From NCBI RefSeq assembly GCF_014268785.2, contig NZ_JABWRD020000002.1, forward strand, positions 310,001 through 374,000: a stretch of DNA of 64,000 bases, read 5' to 3'. Shown here piece by piece: positions 45,434-52,335 of this stretch. A program made the position numbers and the translations under genes. Position 1 is the stretch's first letter, and every line of letters begins with the position of its first letter. This DNA is from Pseudomonas shirazensis (GTDB lineage: Bacteria > Pseudomonadota > Gammaproteobacteria > Pseudomonadales > Pseudomonadaceae). The notes under the pieces are model-generated. The model searched no databases. It saw only the letters and a list, made by a program, of their open reading frames with translations, and was not told the DNA's origin.

Positions 45434-46147
45434 GTGGCTAGACGCTACGGAAAAGGGCTGATGGGATGGGCCACCGCGCTTGTCATCCTGGCCCTGCTGA
45501 TCCACTGGATCGGCCTCGACACGATCGCGCGTTATCGCGACGATCTGTGGTTTTACCTGCAAGCGCACCTTGTGCTGGTGCTGGCTTCGATGGCGGCGGC
45601 GTTGGCCGTGGGCATCCCCGCCGGGATTGCCTTGAGTCGACCGCACCGGGTCGACAAAGCCGAGCGCTTCATGCAGTTCTTCAACGTAGGCAACACCATC
45701 CCTCCCCTGGCCGTACTGGCCATCGCCCTGAGTGTTCTGGGCATCGGCGCAGGCCCGGCGATCTTCGCGCTGTTTCTCGCCTCCCTGCTGCCGATCGTGC
45801 GCAACACCTACGAAGGCCTGAAAAACGTCCCCGCCTCACTCAAGGAAGCCGCTACCGGCATCGGCATGACTCCGCGCCAGCAACTCTGGCAAGTCGAACT
45901 GCCCAACGCCGTGCCGATCATTGTCGGCGGCGTGCGGGTTGCTCTGGCACTGAATGTCGGCACCGCGCCGCTGGCGTTTCTGATCGGCGCCAACAGCCTT
46001 GGCAGCCTGATCTTTCCTGCCATTGCCTTGAACAATCAGCCACAGCTACTGCTCGGCGCGGCCTGCACGGCGGCGTTGGCGTTGTTGCTGGATGTGCTGG
46101 TGAGTTTCTCCAGCAAGCGCTGGCTGGAACGCGGCCTGGCTCAATAA
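45434..46147 (+). CDS. Osmoprotectant (OpuC-type) ABC permease
   Basis: A 237-residue inner-membrane permease with six or so helices. The family core is HLVLVLASMAAALAVGIPAGIALSRP, VGNTIPPLAVLAIALSVLGIG and the EAA loop SLKEAATGIGMTPRQQLWQVELP. It belongs to the ProW/OpuCB-CD group for glycine betaine, choline or proline. The GTG start at 45434 has AGGAG 7 bases upstream and is preferred to ATG codons further in. First gene of a four-gene operon. Confidence 0.87.
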   Translation: MARRYGKGLMGWATALVILALLIHWIGLDTIARYRDDLWFYLQAHLVLVLASMAAALAVGIPAGIALSRPHRVDKAERFMQFFNVGNTIPPLAVLAIALSVLGIGAGPAIFALFLASLLPIVRNTYEGLKNVPASLKEAATGIGMTPRQQLWQVELPNAVPIIVGGVRVALALNVGTAPLAFLIGANSLGSLIFPAIALNNQPQLLLGAACTAALALLLDVLVSFSSKRWLERGLAQ

Positions 46148-46160
46148 GTAGAGGGAACCC

Positions 46161-47087
46161 ATGAGAAAAACCATCGCCTTGTTGCTTGGCGCGGGCCTGC
46201 TGTTGGCAGGATTTGCCCAAGCGGCGGAAAAACCGCTGATTCGCATCGGTGCCCGGGTGTTCACCGAGCAGACGGTACTCGCCGAAATCACCGCGCAATA
46301 CCTGCGCGCCAATGGCTTTGCCGTGCGCGTGACCGGCGGCCTGGGCAGCAGCCTGGCGCGCCAGGCGCAAGAGACCGGCCAGCTCGATTTGATGTGGGAA
46401 TACACCGGTGTGTCGCTGGTCTCGTACAACCATATCGACGAGCGCATGCCCAGTGCCGAAGCGACCTACGCCAAGGTCAAACAGCTGGACGCGAAAAAGG
46501 ACCTGATCTGGCTGACCCCGTCGCGGTTCAGCAATACCTACGCCCTGGCCCTGCCCAGCAAGGTCGCCGAAGAGTATCCGCAGGTGCGCAACATCAGCCA
46601 GCTCAATCAGGTGCTGCGTGATGAGCACAAGCGCAAGCATCTGGTCGCGCTGGACACCGAGTTCGCCAATCGCCCGGATGGCCTGGTGGGCCTGAAAGAG
46701 CTGTACGACCTGCAGGTCGGCCGCGCCAACATCCGCCAGATGGACGCCGGCCTGGTCTATACCGCGCTGCGCAACGATCAGGTGTTTGCCGGCCTGGTGT
46801 ACACCACAGATGGTCGCCTCAACGCGTTCAATCTGACCTTGCTGGAAGACGACAAGCACTATTTCCCCGACTACACCGCTGCGCCGGTGGTACGTAAAGC
46901 GGTGCTCGACGCCAACCCGCAATTGGCCACCCTGCTTAAGCCGCTGGCCGAGCAACTGGACGACGAGACCATGCGCCAGCTCAATGCCAAGGTCGACGTC
47001 GAACACCAGAGCCCGTCGGTGGTTGCCGCTGCATTCCTGCGTGAGCATCCGCTGCCCGGCACTGCCGACAAAGAGGTACAGCCATGA
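46161..47087 (+). CDS. Osmoprotectant (OpuC/OsmX-type) substrate-binding protein
   Basis: A 308-residue OpuAC-family protein. The signal peptide ends in GFAQA before AEKPLIRIGARVFTEQTVLAE. RVTGGLGSSLARQAQETGQLDLMWEYTG is the conserved ligand-pocket start with a Trp and Tyr for quaternary-amine caging. It delivers betaine-like solutes to the flanking permeases. The signal peptide lacks a lipobox, so it is probably soluble in the periplasm. Its stop overlaps the next gene by 4 bases. Confidence 0.9.
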   Translation: MRKTIALLLGAGLLLAGFAQAAEKPLIRIGARVFTEQTVLAEITAQYLRANGFAVRVTGGLGSSLARQAQETGQLDLMWEYTGVSLVSYNHIDERMPSAEATYAKVKQLDAKKDLIWLTPSRFSNTYALALPSKVAEEYPQVRNISQLNQVLRDEHKRKHLVALDTEFANRPDGLVGLKELYDLQVGRANIRQMDAGLVYTALRNDQVFAGLVYTTDGRLNAFNLTLLEDDKHYFPDYTAAPVVRKAVLDANPQLATLLKPLAEQLDDETMRQLNAKVDVEHQSPSVVAAAFLREHPLPGTADKEVQP

Positions 47088-47737
47088 GCCTGTTCGATAC
47101 CTTTGCCCACCTCGACTGGGCGCTGGTGCTGCAGCTGACCTGGCAGCACATCACCCTGGTCGGCATCGCGGTCAGCCTGGCGATTGTCTTCGGCGTGCCG
47201 CTGGGCATTCTGATGACACGCTTCCCGGTCCTGGCCGGCCCGCTGCAGGCCAGCGCCACGGTGCTGCTGACCATTCCCTCGATTGCCTTGTTCGGCCTGC
47301 TGCTGCCGTTCTACTCCAAGTTCGGCCAGGGCCTGGGCCCATTGCCGGCGATCACGGCGGTGTTCCTTTATTCACTGCTGCCGATCCTGCGCAACACCTA
47401 CCTGGCCCTGACCAACGTCGAACCGGGCATCCGTGAAGCCGCCCGCGGTATCGGCATGACCTTCGGCCAGCGCCTGCGCATGGTCGAGCTGCCGATCGCC
47501 GTGCCGGTGATCCTCGCCGGGGTGCGCACCGCCGTGGTGATGAACATCGGCGTAATGACCATCGCCGCGACCATCGGCGCCGGTGGCCTGGGTGTACTTA
47601 TTCTGACTTCCATCAGCCGCAGCGACATGTCGATGCTGCTGGTCGGCGCGGTGCTGGTGAGCCTGCTGGCGATTGTCGCCGACCTGCTCCTGCAAGCCCT
47701 GCAACGTGCCCTGACTCCACGAGGACTGCGCTCATGA
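47084..47737 (+). CDS. Osmoprotectant (OpuC-type) ABC permease 2
   Basis: A 217-residue permease paralogous to the first gene of the operon, with LTWQHITLVGIAVSLAIVFGVPLGIL, LTIPSIALFGLLLPFYSKFG and the EAA loop GIREAARGIGMTFGQRLRMVELP. The two permeases would form a heterodimeric pore. ATGA overlaps join it to both the binding protein (47084) and the ATPase (47734). Confidence 0.9.
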   Translation: MSLFDTFAHLDWALVLQLTWQHITLVGIAVSLAIVFGVPLGILMTRFPVLAGPLQASATVLLTIPSIALFGLLLPFYSKFGQGLGPLPAITAVFLYSLLPILRNTYLALTNVEPGIREAARGIGMTFGQRLRMVELPIAVPVILAGVRTAVVMNIGVMTIAATIGAGGLGVLILTSISRSDMSMLLVGAVLVSLLAIVADLLLQALQRALTPRGLRS

Positions 47738-48891
47738 TCGAATTGAAGAACCTCAGCAAGACCTTCCATGCCAACGGCAAGGACGTCAAAGCCGTCGACT
47801 CGGTCAACCTGACCGTCAACGAAGGCGAAATCTGCGTGTTCCTCGGCCCGTCGGGCTGCGGCAAGAGCACCACCTTGAAGATGATCAACCGCCTGATCAC
47901 ACCGACCTCAGGCCAGGTGTTCATCAACGGCGAGGACACCACCGGGCTGGACGAAGTCAGCCTGCGCCGCAGTATCGGCTATGTGATTCAGCAGATCGGT
48001 CTGTTCCCCAACATGACCATCGAAGAGAACATCACCGTAGTGCCGCGCCTGCTCGGCTGGGACAAGCAGCGCTGCCACGACCGCGCGCGCGAACTGATGA
48101 GCATGATCAAGCTTGAACCCAAGCAGTACTTGCAGCGTTACCCCCGCGAGTTGTCCGGTGGCCAGCAACAGCGCATCGGCGTGATCCGCGCACTGGCCGC
48201 CGATGCGCCGGTGCTGCTGATGGATGAACCGTTCGGCGCGGTTGACCCGATCAACCGCGAGATGATCCAGAACGAGTTCTTCGAGATGCAGCGGGCGCTG
48301 AACAAGACCGTGATCATGGTCAGCCACGACATCGACGAAGCGATCAAGCTGGGTGACAAGATCGCTATCTTCCGCGCGGGCAAGCTCCTCCAGCTGGATC
48401 ATCCGGATACCCTGCTGGCGCACCCGGTGGACGACTTCGTCAGCAACTTCGTCGGCCAGGACAGCACCCTCAAGCGGCTGCTGCTGGTGCGCGCCGAGGA
48501 CGCCGCCGACAACGCGCCGTCGGTCAGCCCGGAAACACCAGTGGCCGATGCGCTGGAGCTGCTCGACGAGCACGACCGCCGCTACGTGGTGGTGACCGAC
48601 GCGGCGAACAAGGCGCTGGGCTATGTGCGCCGCCGCGACATGCATCGGCAACAGGGCACGTGTGCTGACTTCCTGCGTCAGTTCAACGCCACCGCTTCGC
48701 ACGATGAGCACCTGCGCATCCTGTTGTCGCGGATGTACGAGTTCAACCGGGCGTGGTTGCCGGTGCTGGACGCCGAGCAGGTGTTCCTTGGCGAGGTTAC
48801 CCAGGAGTCAATTGCCGCCTACCTGAGTTCGGGGCGCTCTCGCGGTGCCAAGACCAGCATCGTCTCCCCGGCCGAGACGGTGGCCTCCTGA
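47734..48891 (+). CDS. Osmoprotectant (OpuCA-type) ABC ATPase with CBS domains
   Basis: A 385-residue ATPase. Walker A is GPSGCGKSTTLKM, the signature LSGGQQQRIGVIRA, and Walker B VLLMDEPFGAVDP. After residue 240 a pair of CBS domains (SVSPETPVADALELLDEHDRRYVVV onward, and AFLRQFNATASHDEHLRILLSRM-like) could sense ionic strength or nucleotides, as in OpuA/OpuC. Last gene of the operon; a hairpin follows at 48897. Confidence 0.92.
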   Translation: MIELKNLSKTFHANGKDVKAVDSVNLTVNEGEICVFLGPSGCGKSTTLKMINRLITPTSGQVFINGEDTTGLDEVSLRRSIGYVIQQIGLFPNMTIEENITVVPRLLGWDKQRCHDRARELMSMIKLEPKQYLQRYPRELSGGQQQRIGVIRALAADAPVLLMDEPFGAVDPINREMIQNEFFEMQRALNKTVIMVSHDIDEAIKLGDKIAIFRAGKLLQLDHPDTLLAHPVDDFVSNFVGQDSTLKRLLLVRAEDAADNAPSVSPETPVADALELLDEHDRRYVVVTDAANKALGYVRRRDMHRQQGTCADFLRQFNATASHDEHLRILLSRMYEFNRAWLPVLDAEQVFLGEVTQESIAAYLSSGRSRGAKTSIVSPAETVAS

Positions 48892-48896
48892 ATCAA

Positions 48897-48924
48897 CGGG
48901 GGCGTCTGTGAGCGGGCGCCCCCG
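48897..48924 (+). terminator. Terminator-like hairpin after the osmoprotectant operon
   Basis: Arms CGGGGGCG and CGCCCCCG, 12-base loop, 5 bases after the stop. Short A and T runs follow some 10-30 bases later. Confidence 0.6.
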
Positions 48925-49241
48925 CTGTAGTAACAAAAAATTTATGCTTTTTTTGGCCACTCGCAGGCGCTGACTGTGTGGCCATAAATGTGAACACTCC
49001 CTGCCTCGACGGGTGATCCAGCGAACCACTGATCAACGGTCCACAGAGCTTACTTGCGGGTTCTTGCAGTGAAATATCACCGACCTGCAATGAACACAGC
49101 TTTTCAGGGGTTCGCCGCCAGATCCCTGCCTGTTCCACAATTATTTACGTTTGAGCCTGCTCAGGAACATCTGTCGGTAATACGAGTCGGTTATTCCAGT
49201 AACTGCTCGTCGATCCGCGACGAACAGGTGGGGATTGCCTG
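48925..49241. other. Gene-free spacer upstream of speC promoter
   Basis: No credible gene. It contains TTGCAG...CTGCAA (49064-49090) enclosing GTGA...TCAC, GTTCC...GGAAC (about 49134-49168), and a 25-bp imperfect palindrome CTGCTCGTCG-N5-CGACGAACAG at 49203-49227. The last is 14 bp upstream of the proposed speC -35, a good place for an activator or repressor. Confidence 0.5.
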
Positions 49242-49270
49242 TTGATCTTGCCTGGTTCACGCCCTAAAGT
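49242..49270 (+). promoter_or_regulatory. Putative speC promoter
   Basis: TTGATC (49242-49247) and TAAAGT (49265-49270) with an exact 17-base spacer, predicting a transcript start near 49277 and a leader of about 188 nt. Confidence 0.55.
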
Positions 49271-49276
49271 GCGCGC

Positions 49277-49464
49277 CGAACGTCCATGCTGGAAACGATC
49301 CATCCGGCTCAAGTACTGACGACGAGACAGCAGGCGCAACCATACGGTTGGCCTTTTTGCTTTCGGCGACATGCCTTGGGAAGTAGGCGAACCAAAGTGG
49401 GGATACGGAGGGCGTTCAGTTTGCAGCCACTTTCTTTTTCAGTTTGCCCATGGAGTCCTTGAGC
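49277..49464 (+). promoter_or_regulatory. speC leader with terminator-like hairpin and 58-codon frame
   Basis: The predicted untranslated leader is unusually long. An ATG at 49286 opens a 58-codon frame that ends in TGA at 49460-49462, two bases before the speC ATG. The frame is rich in Arg and in rare codons for this GC level (AGG, CGA, ATA). It has no good ribosome site but would begin only about 9 nt from the predicted 5' end. A terminator-like hairpin lies inside it. Leader-peptide control of ornithine decarboxylase is known elsewhere (SpeFL in enterobacteria); here it is a hypothesis. Confidence 0.4.
49333..49358 (+). terminator. Terminator-like hairpin inside the speC leader
   Basis: GGC-(G)-CAACC pairs with GGTTG-GCC across the loop ATAC, with one bulged G, and is followed directly by TTTTT. 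A competing pairing is possible: GGTT (49346) and CCT (49352) with AGG (49385) and AACC (49390). This is the layout of an attenuator. Confidence 0.5.
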
Positions 49465-50628
49465 ATGTCGATCCAAGTCGAAGATTATTTCGCACGTGAC
49501 ACCTTCCAGAAGATGAAGGCGTTCGCCGACAAGCAGGAAACCCCGTTTGTGGTCATCGATACGCAGATGATCAGCAAGGCCTATGACGACCTGCGCGCCG
49601 GTTTCGAGTTCGCCAAGGTCTACTACGCAGTCAAGGCCAACCCAGCGGTCGAGATCATCGACCTGCTCAAGGACAAAGGCTCGAACTTCGACATCGCCTC
49701 GATCTACGAGCTGGACAAGGTCATGAACCAGGGCGTCAGCCCGGACCGCATCAGCTACGGCAACACCATCAAGAAGTCCAAGGACATCCGCTACTTCTTC
49801 GACAAGGGCGTGCGCCTGTACGCGACCGACTCCGAGGCCGACCTGCGCAACATCGCCAAGGCTGCGCCGGGTTCCAAGGTCTACGTGCGCATTCTCACCG
49901 AAGGCTCGACCACTGCCGACTGGCCGCTGTCGCGCAAGTTCGGCTGCCAGACCGACATGGCCATGGACCTGCTGATCCTTGCCCGTGACCTGGGCCTGGT
50001 GCCTTACGGCATCTCCTTCCACGTCGGCTCGCAGCAGCGCGATATCAGCGTCTGGGACGCCGCCATCGCCAAGGTCAAAGTGATCTTCGAGCGCCTGAAG
50101 GAAGAAGACGGCATCGTTCTCAAGCTGATCAACATGGGTGGCGGCTTCCCGGCCAACTACATCACCCGGACCAACAGCCTGGAGACCTACGCTGAAGAAA
50201 TCATCCGCTTCCTCAAGGAAGATTTCGGCGACGACCTGCCGGAAATCATCCTCGAGCCGGGCCGTTCGCTGATTGCCAACGCCGGTATTCTGGTCAGCGA
50301 AGTGGTGTTGGTTGCACGCAAGTCGCGTACCGCGGTCGAGCGTTGGGTGTACACCGACGTGGGCAAGTTCTCCGGCCTGATCGAAACCATGGACGAGTCG
50401 ATCAAGTTCCCGATCTGGACCGAGAAGAAAGGCGAGATGGAAGAAGTGGTGATCGCAGGCCCTACCTGCGACAGCGCCGACATCATGTACGAGCACTACA
50501 AGTACGGCCTGCCGCTGAACCTGGCCATCGGTGACCGCCTGTACTGGCTGTCCACCGGCGCCTACACCACCAGCTACAGCGCAGTGGAGTTCAATGGTTT
50601 CCCGCCGTTGAAAGCTTACTACCTGTAA
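49465..50628 (+). CDS. speC: Ornithine decarboxylase SpeC (alanine-racemase-fold)
   Basis: A 387-residue PLP enzyme of the eukaryotic-like group IV decarboxylases. The PLP lysine is in YYAVKANPAVEII (about residue 54), HVGSQQRD binds phosphate, GGGFP is the glycine loop, and GPTCDSADIM carries the catalytic Cys at the dimer interface. It makes putrescine from ornithine in the cytosol. The start at 49465 has GGAG about 9 bases upstream; earlier in-frame TTG/ATG codons are less likely. Monocistronic with a strong terminator. Confidence 0.93.
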   Translation: MSIQVEDYFARDTFQKMKAFADKQETPFVVIDTQMISKAYDDLRAGFEFAKVYYAVKANPAVEIIDLLKDKGSNFDIASIYELDKVMNQGVSPDRISYGNTIKKSKDIRYFFDKGVRLYATDSEADLRNIAKAAPGSKVYVRILTEGSTTADWPLSRKFGCQTDMAMDLLILARDLGLVPYGISFHVGSQQRDISVWDAAIAKVKVIFERLKEEDGIVLKLINMGGGFPANYITRTNSLETYAEEIIRFLKEDFGDDLPEIILEPGRSLIANAGILVSEVVLVARKSRTAVERWVYTDVGKFSGLIETMDESIKFPIWTEKKGEMEEVVIAGPTCDSADIMYEHYKYGLPLNLAIGDRLYWLSTGAYTTSYSAVEFNGFPPLKAYYL

Positions 50629-50630
50629 AT

Positions 50631-50660
50631 CATAAACGGGGCCGCAAGGCCCCGTTTATG
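50631..50660. terminator. Terminator of speC
   Basis: Perfect 13-bp arms CATAAACGGGGCC and GGCCCCGTTTATG with loop GCAA; suited to both directions. Confidence 0.88.
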
Positions 50661-50680
50661 TATGTAAACGCAGCGCTTCG

Positions 50681-51433
50681 CTAGCCCCGCTCACGCTGGC
50701 GCAGCTCCTGCGCAAACTCTGCCGCCTCCTCAGCCAGCAACCGTCCAGCACCTTGCAGGGTCAGCACTGCACTGCGCAGGAAGTTGACGTTGCCTTGCAC
50801 CCGCGCATGCGCCAGCCAAGGCCGCGCCTCGCCCAACTGGCCACGCTCGATCAGCACCATGGCCAGGCTGAACATGCCGCGAAAATCACCACCCTCGGCC
50901 GAGCGCCGATACCAGCGAAACGCCCGCGCCGGGCTGGCAGGGCCGGCGATGCCTTGTTCCAGGTAACGCCCATAGAGGTTCATCGATTTGGCGTGGCCCA
51001 GATGTGCAGCCTTCTCGTAGCAGGCCAGCGCCAGCTTCTGGTCAAGCTCGACACCGCGCCCGGTGGCCAGCAGGTTGCCCAGGTTGTACCAGCCCCAGTC
51101 CAGTCCCTGCGCGGCTGCGCGCTGGTACTGCACTGCTGCGCCAGGCAGGTCGGCCGGCCCGCCCCAGGCGTGCTCCAGGCAGCGCCCAAGCATGTTGTGC
51201 GCCATGCCGCTGCCGGCGCGGGTGGCAATGCTGAACCATCGCCGCGCCAGCTGCGGATCACGCTCGATGCCGCGGCCATCGAGCAGGATCTGGCCCAGCA
51301 ACAACTGCGCCTCACTGACGCCCTGCCCGGCCGCTGCCAGGATCGCTTGGGCGGCCTTACCGGGGCTGGCTTCGAGCATGGCTCGCAGCGCTGTGACATC
51401 CACGATCTCATCGCGGCGTAACGGATAGGACAT
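50681..51433 (-). CDS. Sel1-repeat (TPR-like) protein of the piu iron locus
   Basis: A 250-residue protein made of Sel1-like repeats: AQLLLGQILLDGRGIERDPQLARRWF, GWYNLGNLLATGRGVELDQKLALACYEKAAHLGHAKSMNLYG and GIAGPASPARAFRWYRRSAEGG in fragments of about 36 residues. No signal peptide, so it is cytosolic and probably a scaffold. It starts 2 bp after piuC and is surely co-transcribed, hence probably iron-regulated. The partner is unknown. Confidence 0.85.
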   Translation of the reverse strand: MSYPLRRDEIVDVTALRAMLEASPGKAAQAILAAAGQGVSEAQLLLGQILLDGRGIERDPQLARRWFSIATRAGSGMAHNMLGRCLEHAWGGPADLPGAAVQYQRAAAQGLDWGWYNLGNLLATGRGVELDQKLALACYEKAAHLGHAKSMNLYGRYLEQGIAGPASPARAFRWYRRSAEGGDFRGMFSLAMVLIERGQLGEARPWLAHARVQGNVNFLRSAVLTLQGAGRLLAEEAAEFAQELRQRERG

Positions 51434-51435
51434 GT

Positions 51436-52116
51436 TCAGACCTCTGCCCAGCGCCGCAGCAAGTTGTGATAGGTGCCAGTCAGTTGCAGCAGTGAAGGGT
51501 GATCGGGCAGGTCAGCACTGAGCTGCTGAATGGCATTGTCCATCTCGAACAGCAGCGCCCGCTGGCTGTCTTCACGGACCAGGCTCTGAGTCCAGAAGAA
51601 CGCCGCGTAGCGCTCACCGCGAGTGACCGGGTTGACCTTGTGCAGACTGGTGCCGGGGTACAGCACCATGTGGCCTGCGGCCAGCTTGATCTGCTGCGGG
51701 CCATAGGTGTCCTGAATCACCAGTTCGCCGCCGTCATAGCTGTCCGGATCGCTGAGAAACAGCGTCGCTGACAGGTCGGTGCGCACTCGCTCGGCGCTAC
51801 CCTTGGGCTGGCGCAGGGCATTGTCGATGTGGAAGCCGAAATTGCCACCCTCGCGATAACAGTTGATCAACGGCGGGAACACCTTGTGTGGCAGGGCCGC
51901 TGACATGAACTGCGGGGTCTGCCAAAGACGCTCGATGAGGGCGCTGCCGATTTCCTTGGCCAATGGATGCGCCTCTGGTAGCTGCAGGTTGTGTTTGGCC
52001 TTGGCCGATTGGTGGCCTGCGGTGACCTTGCCATCGGCCCAATCTGCCTGCGCCAGCGCTTCACGGATCCGCAAGAGTTCATCGGCGGCGAACAGGCTAG
52101 GGATGTGCAGCAGCAT
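51436..52116 (-). CDS. piuC: PKHD-type Fe(II)/2-oxoglutarate dioxygenase PiuC
   Basis: A 226-residue prolyl-4-hydroxylase-fold dioxygenase. Iron ligands are H96 and D98 ([10 protein letters not shown]) and H159 (GTSLHKVNP), with an Arg a few residues on (TRGERYA) to bind 2-oxoglutarate. PiuC homologues accompany the PiuA siderophore receptor. The exact substrate is not established. It is divergent from piuA, with Fur-box-like sequence at 52144. Confidence 0.92.
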   Translation of the reverse strand: MLLHIPSLFAADELLRIREALAQADWADGKVTAGHQSAKAKHNLQLPEAHPLAKEIGSALIERLWQTPQFMSAALPHKVFPPLINCYREGGNFGFHIDNALRQPKGSAERVRTDLSATLFLSDPDSYDGGELVIQDTYGPQQIKLAAGHMVLYPGTSLHKVNPVTRGERYAAFFWTQSLVREDSQRALLFEMDNAIQQLSADLPDHPSLLQLTGTYHNLLRRWAEV

Positions 52117-52143
52117 GGAAATGGACCGGGTCGGGACTAGGGC

Positions 52144-52162
52144 GCCAATGATATTGATTCCC
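52144..52162. promoter_or_regulatory. Candidate Fur box upstream of piuC
   Basis: Thirteen of 19 positions match the Fur consensus by eye, with core AATGATATTGATT. It is 28 bp from the piuC start, over its likely promoter. Confidence 0.6.
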
Positions 52163-52250
52163 TTTTACTCACGGCAAGCCCTTTCGCCAGGCCACAACGA
52201 ATGAGACCGGAGAAAATGCAGGGTTAAATTGTAAAGAATGTAAATTTGTA

Positions 52251-52269
52251 CCGAATGGTAATATTTCTC
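52251..52269. promoter_or_regulatory. Candidate Fur box upstream of piuA
   Basis: Twelve of 19 positions match the Fur consensus by eye. An inverted repeat CAATTGT-N5-ACAATTG (52269-52287) adjoins it. Both lie in the AT-rich piuA promoter region. Confidence 0.45.
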
Positions 52270-52335
52270 AATTGTGACTTACAATTGCTTACATTACTCT
52301 TCGCGGCCTTCACACCTTGGGGAAGGTCATAAAAA

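Noticed and set aside
45225..45461. A plus-strand frame with a lipoprotein-like stretch before the opu operon
   Set aside because: No start signal, and it overlaps the permease start in another frame.
45065..45646. N-terminal extension of the unknown minus-strand gene
   Set aside because: It would run antisense through the promoter and start of the osmoprotectant permease; a ribosome site exists at the shorter start.
48893..49372. Two 75-81 codon minus-strand frames in the spacer before speC
   Set aside because: No ribosome site, no family resemblance, and they overlap the speC promoter and leader.
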